Shown: positions 44,308-57,010 of the stretch, piece after piece
Layout: every line of letters starts with the position of its first letter
Position numbering within the stretch: the stretch's first letter is position 1
Origin: Dermacentor variabilis
Lineage: Eukaryota > Arthropoda > Arachnida > Ixodida > Ixodidae
Direction of reading: 5' to 3'
NCBI RefSeq assembly: GCF_050947875.1
Contig: NC_134573.1
Coordinates: forward strand, 53,494,115-53,558,114
DNA: 64,000 nucleotides
Notes under the pieces: model-generated
Databases searched by the model: none
Told to the model about the DNA's origin: nothing
Seen by the model: only the letters and a program-made list of their open reading frames with translations
Translations under genes and position numbers: made by a program

Positions 44308-46451
44308 AGAGGATACTTCAGCTCGGGTGCTCCTGTATAAATACATGTACAAGGAGAATTCGTTTCTCTCGGTAACCACTGCACAAGATTTGAGGAGGTT
44401 TGTTGCATTTAAAAGAAAATCTTAAATTCTAGTGGCTGTTTGTCTCGAGCTTTTTGATTTGGGTTATCAGTATTTGATTAAAAATGGGCAAGAATTCAAG
44501 TTTCTTAGAAACCAAAACTATCAAGTTTACAACTCTGTTTCTCTAGAAGCAAACACGCTTTCACAATTCTGTGAAGTGCATTTCAGAGTTTATTTTAAGC
44601 GAACAAATGTGATATGTTAGACATTTGTCTATAAAAATCAGTCAAATGGAAATACAGCTTTTTGAGAACCATAGTACACAACGCAACAAGTTCCCGCAAG
44701 ATTTAAATTGACAGATCATATTTCTCCGCTTTGAATGATCGAATGGGTGCCGCTTACAGGAGCGTGATATCTATTCTTGATGCAGAGCTATTAATTTGGA
44801 AACTTCGCTCCTCTATTTTTCGACCTTCTGAATGTTTGAACATTCTTTTAACGAAATCGAGGCCCTCAATCGAAATTGCCCTTCCAGCGGTCACTATAAT
44901 TTAACTTTATCTCTCAAATGAAACGTATTTTATTAAAATCAGTGGTTTACCTCAAAAAGGCATTTTTTCGTTTTACATGAATTTGAATAGGTCGCCTTGT
45001 AGTTGGGCCCGAGCTAAAGCTCCCTATTAAGGTTGGCAACATTCTACAAACTTTCGCATTTTTCAAGCCGCTACCTGTTGCGCCTCGGCGATGTGCTAAG
45101 ACAATTGCGCAGCATTTAAGATAGTAATAGACGACGATCAGCATGCCATGTCGTATGTTTGTGTTGCAATATTGAAAAATTTCCTGTAAATGTCTTAGAC
45201 GTCTTCCGACAGACGAACATTTGTTGTATGGAACAATGACCGCTGGCAATCTCATCAAGAACCTCGGACATTATATAGATATTGAAAGCTACTTTTACCT
45301 GCAGCATACACATTAGATGGCTCTGATCTTGCTTGAAGTGACCAATGTACAGAAGTTAGAATGTCTTATAAAGCTCTGGTATTATTCGTGCCATCTCGTG
45401 AAAGTTAAGCATTAACTACAGCTGATGCTCGAACCGTATTATTGTTGTCCTGCATGTATTTCGTGCAGTGCTTAAGTAAATACAGCAAGTAAATGTATCT
45501 TGAGCAAAAATACACCCATCCAGAACGAATAATATTACATTCACGTAAATCACCAGCATTTCTTTTCGGCAATTCAGCTGTGAGAACGAGGCAAAGCCTG
45601 AGATCACAGGCGCCTAATATACCAAGCTTACAGATTAATGCATCAGAAATTCAAGTATCTTTTTTTCAGTGTTAAGGTGATACTGTTGAAACATATAGGT
45701 GAATGTTTAAACTTGCTGTCTTCGCATGAAGGTAGCAACTCAACACTTTGAGATTGTGCGTCCCCAGTTTTCTTTCGATGCTTGAAATTTCTTCGTTTTT
45801 TTAGCGATAGAAGGGGTAGTGTTTCTTTTTTTCCTAACAAATATTAGGTTGAAGGATAATAATTGATGGTGTCTGCATAGTCTAGGGACAGTGCTGTCGT
45901 GGGCCATTAATGAGATCTTGCTTTTAGCGCTTACTAATATATAGGTTTGTATCATTACACCAAAGCAGAAGTGGCACATAAGATCATTGAATTTGTGATA
46001 TGTAATGTAGCACATACCATTATAGTATCGATCATTATATGTAAAGGACGCCATACCAGAATTAGCAAGACCCTAAAGCTCCTTCCAATAAATTTACTAA
46101 TATCGCAAGATGAAAGGTGCAACCTACAGAGTGTACACAATAACTCCATAAACTAGTCTCGCAGCAAGAAAATAACATGTTCCAATTTTAAGTGTACGTC
46201 AGCAACAGAAAAGTGTTAAAGAAACTTGGTGTCACAGTAGGTGCGTACTTGAGTTTTTATCTTGTTCTCTCCACCATACTTGTGTTGCCAAACTCACTCA
46301 GAGGATGTGATTTAGCTCTCAAGTATGAGGTGGCATACCAGAGTGGTGATTTGGGCGAGATGGAATGGCTGAGCCGCAGTGACGGTCATGGCAATAAGTA
46401 AAATGAGGGGGAAAATACTGCGAGGACACAGTTTGTGAGCGCTATTGTGTC
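44308..46451. other. Shared AT-rich spacer, unit 2
   Basis: Counterpart of 1503-3657, with about 8-10 percent difference in sampled stretches. No gene seen. Confidence 0.6.
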
Positions 46452-46457
46452 CTGCTG
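46452..46457. repeat. CTGCTG: empty site or excision footprint of the Harbinger insertion
   Basis: At the exact position where unit 1 has CTG, 6.9 kb and CTG, unit 2 has the two CTG copies joined. A never-occupied site would be expected to carry a single CTG. Confidence 0.5.
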
Positions 46458-47943
46458 TATTTTTTTCCCTTCATTTCCTTCGCCTAGTGCGTATACCGAA
46501 ACATTATGACCTTAGGTTCCATTGAAACACGGCGGAGGAAATATCAAGTGTCTCAACTACACTAGCGAATTGGTTTTTTCTGTGTTCGTAGTTTCCGCCT
46601 CTCTCGCTAAGAGTGTAGCAGAATAGGGCGCAAAATTTTGCAGAGTCACAGCATGGAACTCTATGGCGCGATCACCGGGAGTGTGTATTAGAATGTGGTA
46701 AATTGCCAACAATATCTTAATATTGTCTACAAATAACCGCTGTAATCAATTCTGTTCATCTTGAATGTGAATTTTTGAGTTTTCTTAACTGTAGAGGTAG
46801 TGCGATAGTAGGCCGTCCCCCGGATGAGAAGAAGTAGGCTTCAAACGCTCTACAAAGTCAAGAGAAAAGTGCGCACATGCTTTCGGATCATGTATACAAC
46901 ATAAATAACAACATTCATTTCAATAAATAACAAGCACAAAACCAGCACTCGTACCACATAATTGATGATTAGGTGCTAATATAACAATGCGAAGCTCGTA
47001 GCACTCTTGGCATACCTTTCCCAGTAATGATTAGTGTTGCGCAAGCCGCCGCGGCGACGGCAGCTTATGACGTGAGCAGTGACGTCAATTGCCTTTCGCA
47101 TGTAATATAACCAGCTTAACAACTGATTTCATTGTTGTTGCAGCACCGTTATAGATAGGCAACGCATAGTTAGGACTCTCGAGGAACAGCTTGAGTACAA
47201 GAAGCGGTAAACAGACAAAGAAACAGCAGCACGACAGGCGGCAGCGCGCTGCCAAAGTTACGATTACAGCCATTCATGCGATTAACCTAAATTACCACCC
47301 CTACCATTACTCTCAAGCAATAAAGCATTGCATACCCCCATCTGCAGTTGTAGGTGTGGTTTTCAACAGCTTCGCAGGACATCAAATTTCGCAGGCTCAG
47401 GAGGGCAAGTTCATTATTTTACTGGGAAAAATTCTGCCACGCTCAAGTAGCAGGCTGCATGGTCATTATAGCTGCACACCAGGTATATACCAAAATTATT
47501 TGCACATTTTGTCCCAGGTGCATGCACTTGAGGAATCAGATATGAACTGCTGCGTTCATGTTCAACAAAAAAGACGAAGGATCACAGCTAGTACGGCGCA
47601 GCGCAATGCGTGAGTGGCTAACATGCATAGTAACCCGGTAGGTTATTCATAAAATGAGTAAGTTACTGTGTTCTATTTTTTTATTGACGCCGAGTAATTT
47701 ACACCTTGTCTGCTGCATGCTAACGCTGCGCGCTTTGGCGAAAAATATGTCCACGACTGTCTAAAGATAAAAAAAAAACAAGTACAGAGCATTGCGATCG
47801 CTGCCAACGGGACAACTATTATTATCTGCATGGTAAACACGGTAGTTATAATAACGCAATGGCAATTGTTTGTGATAAGAACGATGTGCAAAGAAACGAA
47901 CAAGAATACTGCTCAGCTGTGTTATACTCACAAATTGAGCCGT
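46458..47943. other. Shared spacer with perfectly conserved block, unit 2
   Basis: Counterpart of 10611-12095. The stretch 47099-47373 is identical to 11250-11524. No gene is recognised. Confidence 0.6.
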
Positions 47944-48178
47944 CATGGTTGCTCAGGGTATATGGTATTGAGCTGCTGAGAAAGAAGTTGCGAGATTGAA
48001 TCCTGGCCACCGCGGTCGCATTTCGATGGCGGCGAAATTCGAAAACACCCGTGTGCTCAGATTTAGGTGCACGTTAAAGTACCCCAGGTAGTCTAAATTT
48101 CAGGAGTCCTCCACTAAGGCGTGCCTCATAATCAAAAAGTCGTTTTGGCACATAAAGCCCCATAATTTAATTTTTTAA
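47944..48178 (+). mobile_element. tRNA-derived tick SINE, unit 2 copy of the shared insertion
   Basis: Same position as 12096-12319, but it keeps aggagtcctccactaaggcg, which is partly deleted in unit 1. It marks an insertion older than the duplication. Confidence 0.85.
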
Positions 48179-49620
48179 TACTCACAAACTAAGCGTATTG
48201 TACATTCAAGCACATATGGGCGCGCGGCTTCGAACGTGTAGTACATCTCTGTCACTGTCTTTACGCTGACGAGCAATGAACGCGATGGTGCAGCAAATTT
48301 TATCTGACACACAAAACCAGCTCAACTGGACACAGAATTGCAAAAAACTTTGCAAACCGCCGACTAACACGTACGATGCGGGATGACTGGACCGGAAATC
48401 AAGATCCAAGAGGTAGTTGGGTAGCGGGTACCTATAGTTTTCTCAATTTTTCTTAGCAAAAGCATCGACAATAGTAAATAAGGAATAGGCAAGAGTTAGT
48501 CCTCTTGCAGAAAAGTAGCATGGTTCGTTGTAAGGGCTTTCGTCGCAAAATACGTGAGCTGTGGCCCTCGCACCGCTAGCCGATGACGGAATGTGATGTG
48601 GATAGATGGAAGGACGCTACAAGCGTTCCCTTTGTAATGGGGCAGGCAGCTGCACCACCAAGCACTTCGCATTTTGGCTAACGCCCTAGCTATCTTGTTT
48701 AAATAAAATGCACAGAAAGAAGTCCCAACATCGAAGTTCCTGAACCATTATTTAGAACTTTGTTTTTGTACGCCTTCGTTGTTTGTGGTCCCCCTACTTC
48801 TCTTCCATAAAATCTCCAATCGCCTCTTACTAATCTTTATTGCGGAAAAGTTTGTTTTCCACCTGCTATCCCGGAACCCAATGGCTTGAAGGATAACAGA
48901 GAAAGCCAAACCGACAGCTGGAGAAATATCTTCGCATTCTAATAAAACAGTGAAGCACTCCTGTCGGCAGACAAACGAAACACGAGCACAATTGTACTAT
49001 GCCCGCTATGCAAACAGCCGGCACCGTTGAGATGCCTGTCTATCCTTCCACCGAGCATTTATTAGATCAATCATGTGACAACTGCGCAACAGTAATGAAG
49101 AATGCAACAGCGACGGGTCGTCTGCGAAAGAAACACCTGCGGACGCAGCATTTTCATATAGTGTTAGTTTATCTTGAGGCTCGCACATTCTAAAGGACGA
49201 CCTCTGAATTTATATGCTCTTTATTAAAAAGAAACAAAATCTGCGCTAATACGGAGCTTGGATGCTTCAATAGCTGCTGTTTTTATCTAGCGGATAATAC
49301 GCGGGCTCAAACGCTTTTCCAGACCTCCGGTAACAATACCAAATTTTTAATTTTATATTCAACTCCATTATTGCATTCTGTTAACGACCGTGTGATCGCC
49401 AGACACATTTTATTGCATATGCAACGAAGGTTCAAAAGAAGATAAGCGCTTTAGATAAGAAACGGTTCTTGAGCATGGGATATCGCTGGGGTCAACGTTT
49501 CTTCAGGGCAATAACTTTGTGACGCCGAGAATCCCGTTATCTAAACATTGTCTTCCATGAAATCGACCACTGGGTTTTTTGCAAAGCTTGTCCTAACGAT
49601 CTTCAACACTTTTTTGCCAG
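48179..49620. other. Shared spacer and PTER intron acceptor region, unit 2
   Basis: No gene up to the acceptor. The uninterrupted SINE target is near 49370. The PTER acceptor tract (cttcaacacttttttgccag) ends at 49620. Confidence 0.6.
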
Positions 49621-49755
49621 ATGACGTATGGCGGCCATGGTTACTCCCACATCTTACTTAACGTGGTGCCAGCCATGCTTCGACGGGTGTTCTCGGCCGA
49701 CGCAGTGCGTGCCATCACGCAGACCAACCCGCAGACCTGTCTCGTTTTCTGGTGA
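49621..49755 (+). CDS. PTER: Phosphotriesterase-related protein, last coding exon (unit 2 copy)
   Basis: The same 44-residue exon as at 14028: MTYGGHGYSHILLNVVP, then AMLRRVF and TNPQTCLVFW, stop TGA 49753-49755. Compared with unit 1 there are five amino-acid changes (two at the exon start, then M/I, G/V, Q/P) and one silent change. Unit 2 keeps the family-typical NP pair but has lost the Gly of RRG; unit 1 shows the reverse. Each copy thus carries a private departure from the family pattern, which suggests that neither is under strong constraint. No upstream PTER exon is seen between 38750 and 49620. The first codon ATG is part of the exon text, not a likely start. Confidence 0.8.
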   Translation: MTYGGHGYSHILLNVVPAMLRRVFSADAVRAITQTNPQTCLVFW

Positions 49756-49838
49756 CACACTAGGTTATTCCTGTTTTCACGAGAGGCTGCGAAAACGAGG
49801 GAACTCGTTTAATTTTCCTTCTGGTACTCGTGGCTGAA

Positions 49839-49844
49839 AATAAA
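49839..49844 (+). promoter_or_regulatory. Poly(A) signal of the PTER 3' end, unit 2
   Basis: AATAAA lies 84 bases after the stop, in the same context as at 14246. Confidence 0.6.
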
Positions 49845-50554
49845 CGTCCTTTTGTCGTGTCGTCGCGACACCGGTATTTTATTTAAAGAGTGGATCACTG
49901 GTCGGTAATTTTCACATTCCTTTCCCATGTACGCTAAAGGCTGCAGAGAGACACCAACAAACGCAGACCCGTCCATATCTGTTCATGTTGTAAATAACGA
50001 ATGCAAAACATAATTAATCTCTCAATTCTTGTATTGTTGCTTTTGTGCTGGTGTTTCACTGCACATTATGCTGCCTCAGAAAACTTCGATGCAGCACTGC
50101 TGGCCAACAAAGACGCCAATTAGGGTTGGGAGTCAGATGTGTTCTGCCATCGAATCCTACATCACAAGCTTTCACATCCCCTTATTACAGCAGCCATGCG
50201 AAACAACGCTGATTCAAGGGTGCCTTCGCTTCATTTCAATACCCTGATAAGAACCAATCGTTTCCCCATGAATTTTTCTGTCCGCAGTACTACTACTATC
50301 CACTATACTATATGCCGGCGCAGCAGCTGCAAATGAAGAAAATTTGTACTTAAGTACTAAGAAGGACACATGAACAAGTAGGTTTTGTATCCTGAGGCAA
50401 AAGGCACGACAAAAGAATTGTGCAAACTGTCTCTGTGTCCTCGTGCGTTGCGAAGCAGCTCACAATATTACGTCACATTTACTGGCCACCGGGCCAGGTA
50501 CACCTTCGGGTATGACATATGCAGTACTCGAATTTAGTTGTCAAGGTATTATCC
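49845..50554. other. Shared spacer downstream of PTER, unit 2
   Basis: Counterpart of 14252-14956. No gene seen. Confidence 0.6.
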
Positions 50555-51300
50555 TGTCACGGTTATACACGAGCGGGAAAGAGGGCCACTATCTAATATT
50601 TTACAGTTATACATGACGAATTTGTCTGTTTTTTTATTGCCGTTCCGCCTTTGCAATAAAGCCGCAATGTAGACTAACCGATAGTTAACGTCGAAAAAGG
50701 TTGTTCGCATGCTCAAGCACCTGGCTCACAATTCCCCACACTGACTTGTATTCAAGTTATGCGCGACTGCAAAGGACCTCAGGAAAGAATGCTGGCAGTT
50801 CAACGAAGGTGACATTACGCGCATGAAATTTTTTTGCATCTTCATTGTGCGAGCATTGGTGCCGACCATCGAAGAATGAGGCGGATGATAATGATTGACC
50901 GCCCCCCCTACGTGATGCCTGAAAAGGACCCTTACGGTATGTGAATGACAAAAAATCATGAGCTAAAGCTAAAGAAACCGTTTAGCGCACGACACGGAGG
51001 TGACAAGAAATTTTGAACAAAGGTACGACCTCAATTAGCGTGACTTTTGTATACATTCACGTGGAGGACGCGACCGCCGTCTCGGGGGGCCTGAGGAAAC
51101 TAGACACGCGTGACGTTTCGACGGAACCGTCTCCTTGGGAGAGCGAAAGGAAAGAAAATTAGATATGGAAACGTAAGCGCTTGGTATGCCGACAAAGAGT
51201 GGGCGGCGCGAATGCAGTAATGGTCGACGTGGGTCAAAGTGTAGTATTTGTTCTTCGCAGTTTATTATGTGATACGGGTTGTATTTGCACCTAATATATT
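50555..51300. mobile_element. Unit 2-only insertion of about 745 bases, possible solo LTR
   Basis: Unit 1 has only about ten bases between the matching flanks (14958-14970). The segment opens TGTCACGG, a common LTR-type start, contains a caataaag signal-like box at 50655, and ends near cctaatatattcca. I could not match a clean target duplication or a CA end, so the LTR reading is tentative. No coding capacity is recognised. Confidence 0.4.
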
Positions 51301-51639
51301 CCACTTATTTTTAGAATTTGGTGGAGTGGTTAAAGTTTGTTTCAACTCCGCCGTGGGTCGGCCCAGTATTGCACAATATTCAGGATCGGCCCATGTCTTC
51401 GCTCGCGCAGAACAATGTTGCAAGGAAACCTGTACATAAATAGATTCACTCTAAAATAAACAATCACGGCAGAAGAGAGAAAAAAATGCGCGCTAACAAG
51501 AAATACCGGTTTAGTTCGTGAAACGAGGCTTCTTGTTTTTTTACACATTCACTATGCGGCTGCCAGAAAACCAATTCGTGTGAAACGCAGCTCATGATAT
51601 TCAAGCAGCAATTAAACATCATTGAAGAGGGTTCCTTAG
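51301..51639. other. Shared spacer, unit 2
   Basis: Matches 14970-15310. Contains ctaaaataaacaatcacgg, a poly(A)-signal-like text shared with unit 1. No gene seen. Confidence 0.5.
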
Positions 51640-52524
51640 TCGATTGTATCCCCCTGGATTCTTCGAACGCTCTTGAGAAGGTGAATCATTTATTTGTACT
51701 TAATCAGTTATGTTTACATGGTACTTTACTTTGTGCATACTTTTTCTTATAAACATATATTAAAGAGTCATTAAATTGTGCTTCATTTGAAGGGCACTTA
51801 TTTGTTGACAACTGTGCAGTATTGCAGTATGTTGAGAAAGATGCCGCAGTGGTAACATAAGGTATCTTTAATCTGGCAATCTGGCAATTGGTGCAAAAGT
51901 TTGTGAATGGAACTAAACATTGATAAATGTAAGCCTATGCGCTTAACCAGATGCACTTATGAATTTCGAAGTTATTACCTTGATAGCGTCCGCTTGCAAA
52001 TATTACGTTCTTACAAATACCTAGTTGTTCCCACTTAGACCGACCTTACTTGTAGACTTCAATTAACTGTTTAGCTAACAATGCTAGCAAAGCTCTTGGA
52101 TACCGTCGAATGAACCTTTCGCATGCACCCTTAAATATAAAACGCTTCCTTGATATATCACCACTCAATAAAAAACTGCCATATACACCGCATCAGTCTG
52201 GAACCAGTTCCATAAGAAACGTAAAATATGTACTATAAGTGATGGAAAAAATTCCGTTCTCATTATCCTATTTTACTCTATTAGAGATGCCACTAAATAC
52301 GGCATGAAATCTACCATCGACCTACCGTTGTTATCACACTGCTGTAGTTACACCAGCTGTGTCTTTTTCAACATGTGTCTCATTAGCATTCTCTGCGAAA
52401 TGAACTGCTTTTCCATCAACATTATTTGCAATCTTGCCCAGACCATTACTACAAGGATTGAATTCTATCATCATAAACAAACGTTTCCTTTCAGTCGTTC
52501 TTATCATGAACATCCGAAAAGTGA
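51640..52524 (+). pseudogene. CR1-like retrotransposon remnant, C-terminal ORF2 (unit 2)
   Basis: Counterpart of 15300-16172, with KCKPMRLTRC-like text at 51935-51965 and the LPLLSHCCSYTSCV block at 52320. Homology to unit 1 stops at 52524 inside the C-terminal block, so the 3' end with its A-run is missing here. Confidence 0.65.
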
Positions 52525-54450
52525 AAATCGGGGCACGAGCCAAGATGCTGTTCCACGAGAGCAGGCCGGGTGTGTATTACAGCTCCTCGTGCTCCCCCGG
52601 GAAAATCAAATATTTTGAATATAGAGAAATTAATGCCCTAGTAAGGTATAATGTGGCATGTCTGACTCAGCACGAGCGCCACATGGGGGAAAAAGCCTGC
52701 ATTGCGGATGTCCGACGTACTTTTAGCTTAAGGGAATAGCGTTCGTCTGACGTACCTTTCGACACAGCGTTACAGTTATCCGATTGGCTGTTATTCTTCC
52801 GGGTTCAGTTCTCGCCTCGAGGCTATCGCACGATTTCTTATGTTACCGTTGCGATAAAAAATACGCAACAATCTCCCAAGCAACAGCCATGGAGCACGAT
52901 GATAACTTGTGGACGATCAATACACGCACGACCTCAAACCGCAATGCCGGCACACCCAGGGACTAACACATGCAAAACGAACAAAAAAACTTGTGCGTAG
53001 TACCTAGGAAAAGTCCGACATTCGAGGACAAAAAGCCCCAAATTGACTTTCTCTTCCTCCCTTGTACACACGCGGGAGCCAGACGCCTGCCAATTATTAA
53101 AATGGGCCAGTCGTCTAGTTTGTGCGGGCTTTCTGCGGGGACGATCGCTCCGAGATTGCAACAGAGTAGCGCGCGCCGTCTTTTCAGCAATGGCGCCATC
53201 CATAAGGCATCCGTCGAGCCCGTCAACACATAGCGCTGCCTGAGCGGTCTCCCTGAGGCGGCTGCTCTGAATCTTGCCCAAGGGTCGCCCGCGCTCTGAC
53301 TCACCGTGGTCTCCCGTAGCGAGGAAGTCGCGACAAACTTCCCTTGTTGGCAACGTGTCGCACGAGACGGATTGTACGCGCCAGCAAATATATCGTGAAA
53401 TGAAACCACGTGTAGATCTGGCCTCAGATTTTCCATTAAGTATCCTAATCGTCGGTGATGTTTTTTTTGTGACTGCGCTATGTTTTCATGTTCCTTTATG
53501 CTCTGAGTGTAACCACTACCCGCTGTAATTCCGTGCTGCCCTGAGGGTATATAATTATGAAGGGTATTTATTAGGGAAATATATAAAATTCAGAAAGACA
53601 ACACCCACGCAATCCCTACAGATGGTTAACCAGCAAAGCTCAAACGTGCCGCATCGGTGTTTATCACTGGGTTGATCCCGACGGTTCATTAAACGACGGC
53701 TTGGTAGGCTGCCGCAACGTTTGTACGGCGTTGCTGCTTGCGCTCGGCTGCAAGAGCCTCTTCTAGTGCCCGGGCTACAGCATCAGCACGGCGTAGACGA
53801 GCTCATTGCCGGTTCTCCTCGCGGCATTGCTGATTGAAAGCTGCCTGCTCCTCAGAAGTACGTATGACGCGTCGCCCGTCCACTTCGGAGCAGCAGAGTA
53901 ACTGCTGCGCACGCTCCGCTACGACAGAAAGCAACGAATTCACTATTGGCGCAGCTGTTTCAACACAACTTAGATAGCACGAGGCCTTTCCACTCCGATC
54001 CATGACGTCATGTCGCCTTTTTTGACTATCATAGAATCTAATGGGGATTTTCCTGAGCACGCAACCGTGAGTTTGACAGCACCGCTTTCATCACGCCAGC
54101 CTTGTCAGCGGAAATTTTGTGCCGGTTACGGTGACGTGAAGTATCGGAGTAAACAGGTCTTGCGCTATCTGGTGGTTCTGGCTAATCGCGCGCCCTTCTC
54201 TAACTCCTCTTTTTTCGCGCATGCACATATGATTGCGCTACAGGAGCTTGCGCCGTACAAGTGACCGACAGACAAACGGACGGATGAATCAGCCAGCCAT
54301 TTACAGCTTCGTTGTAATAAGCTGTTTACATCAACCAAAATTGCTAAACCTGCAATACCACTTGCGCGACTCATTGCATGGCACTTGCACGAAACCTGGC
54401 ACAACGATGATTCAACATACTTTGTGCTAGACAATCATGCTCACTTTGCT
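52525..54450. other. Unit 2-only segment, unassigned
   Basis: Not homologous to unit 1. GC-rich in 53040-54270. Minus-strand frames are open at 53436-52963, 53353-52934 and 54060-53803. The last continues past one stop into an Ala/Arg-rich helical text (ARALEEALAAERKQQRR, about 53730-53800) that looks like real coding sequence, but I cannot name it. A DNA-transposon accessory protein is possible. No terminal repeats found. Confidence 0.4.
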
Positions 54451-54559
54451 AATAACAGGCAAGCTCGATAAAGTGGTGGTGTATCCCTGCAAATTGGGAA
54501 TTCGCTTCCGGCAACAATACTTGAGAGCTTCCAGTTCTGCACTCCGGATTATTAAGGGT

Positions 54560-57010
54560 TAACCATTCAGATAAAAAAAGTAGCTTTTGTGTTGTCTACC
54601 GCCCTCCAGATGGAACACTTGAATTTTTTTTCCTAGTTAGAACCACTTCTTGATTATGTGTCTATAAATGAGCGCGTGCTATATCTTTCCAGTGATATGA
54701 ATATTGATATGCGAACCGCGTCACCAGAGCAGACAGAATTTGCTTCTTTATTTGATTCTTATGCTCTTGTGAATGTAATTACTGTACCAACGCGGGTAAC
54801 TTGTTCCACTTCAACTACTTTAGATTTAATTATCACTAACAACGATGAAAGCACTATACCTTCCGGAACATTGATAACTGACATCAGTGATCATTTTCGA
54901 ATATTTGCCTTTATTGCTAATACCAACCTTAAACATGCTTCTAAATCACCGTCGTCTTAATATCGCTGCATTGATTCAAAATCCCTCGACACCTTTTGTA
55001 ATGAACTATGTCCAGCCGACTTCACCAGATATTGTCCCTACCTGACGCAGATGTTGCGTACGATGCACTAATGACTGAGTTAAAACGCATGTATCAAAAC
55101 TGCTTTCCTTTAAAATGCAGTCGCAAACGATAGTCGATGAAACCATGGATTACGAATGCCTTATTAAATATACAACAAAGAACGAAACTATAAGCACAAT
55201 TCATTAAATCCAAGGATCCCCCGAAATTGTCTTAATATAAGAAATATCGCAATAACTTGAAGAAAGAACTACGTCAAGCCAAGTACGAATACTTAAGCTA
55301 TTCGTTCTAAGATAATTCTAGCACGAACCCTCAGCATCGATGGCATCAACAAGGTACACTACATGGACGCCACTACAACAGTGGCCCAAACTGCAATATG
55401 CGCAACTGTGCTGTGCGGACAGGGCAGGATCTCTCGAAGGCCTTTAACGATTTCTTTGTGAATATCTAAAATGCAGTATGCTTTCCTATTATTTCAAGAA
55501 ACACGTCAATTCACCAAGCACCAGAAGTCTCGATGTCGATGTTTATGTCCCCTACAACAAAAACTGAAATAATTTGTGTACTCAGAAATATTCGAAGAAA
55601 CACTAGGGCTTTAGATAGTAACCGTTTTCGAGTAAAACCTCTAAAGTATGTAATTTATTCGGTAGGCCCAATCTTAACATACCTATTACACCTTTGTCTC
55701 AGTAGTGTAGTACTTCCTAAGCAGATGCGGATTGCAAAAGTTTCGTGATAAACAAAGGAGGTGATACCTCTGCATTGTCAAATTGTAGGCCAATTTCTAT
55801 TCTATCTGTAATTTCTAAAGGCATACAGAAAATTTTTGACACGAGAATAACTATTTTTTTATATAAGCATTCCCTTTTGTCGAAGGATTAGCGCGGGTTC
55901 AGACCAAAAAGATCCACTCAGTTGGCACTGCTCAAGCAAAAGGAACTCATCATAAATGCATTTGAAGAGAAGCTTGTTGTCCTGGGAATTCATATTGACT
56001 TTTCCAAAGCATTTGATTTAATCAATCATGATTGTTACTAACTAAACTAAACCACTATGATATAAGATGGTTTCCTAATTCTTTGATGCGGTCATACCTT
56101 CAACATCGTAAACAAACTGTAGCACAAAATGATGCTCTGTCTGATGGCCAATACCTAAAATCGGGCCGTTGTAAATCGGGTTGTTTTTAGTTTACTTAAA
56201 TGATATATTTTACACAAAGCTACCGGTGAAACTTACTTCCTACGCGGATGACCTTACGGTACTCATTACGGGTATTAGAGAAAATGACTTATCCTACGCA
56301 GGTAATGAGTTTTTGCAATAGATGTGTTAGTGGTGGCACTACAATTACCTAAAGGTGAACACAACTAACTAAACTAAAGCCATGTTATTCAGAGCGAAAA
56401 ACAAAGTTGTAAAACATATTATGCGTAGGTTTGCTGACAACTATATTGAAATCGTGCGTAATATCAAATGCCTGGGAGTTACCTTCTCGGAATCGCTTAA
56501 TTGGGATGCCCAAATAATAACATACGGTCAAAAATGAACAAAGTGAACGGGCTGCTATGTCGTCAACGGTATGTGCTATCAACAAGAAGTAAGCTATTAA
56601 TCTACAACGCTTTCATAGTTCCAATACTTAACTATTGCCACACTGTCTATGGCAGAAAAACGAAGTATAATTTATCCAAGATTATTGTTATCCAGAAACG
56701 TGCGATAAGATTAGTTGCTAACATACCATGGTATGCCCACACAGAAAACTATTATTCCGAGTTTAGGATTATTCACGGGCCTAATATTTATGCCTTCAGA
56801 TTAATTCATATGTACAAGAAGGCTATTAGAACAAACAACGCTGGTATGTTAACACATTTCAACCTTCGAAGCCATGTGCCCATGTACAATGTCAACCACA
56901 CGTGTGGTTAAAACACCTTTGAGGAGTGTCAGTGCAAAGCTACACCTTACTATCAGTTTAACTTATTATGCCGTCGTCTGAAACTGCTCTATTTTTTAAG
57001 CCCAAGCACA
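54560..57010 (+). pseudogene. CR1/Rex-like retrotransposon remnant, uninterrupted copy (unit 2)
   Basis: Starts inside the endonuclease: YRPPDGTLEFFF near 54600, an open 100-codon frame 54658-54960 with TTLDLIITNND and DISDHFRIF (the SDH block). Linker and polymerase follow as in unit 1: KELRQAKYEYL-like text at 55260, NIRRNTRALDSNRF, NCRPISIL, IDFSKAFDLINHD at about 55995, SYADDLTVL at about 56240 with both Asp kept, and a C-terminal stretch 56501-56911 open for 136 codons (KVNGLLC, KRAIRLVANIP, SHVPMYNVNHTCG). Shifts and stops are numerous. The VPQG block near 56165 is deleted. It predates the duplication. Confidence 0.78.
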
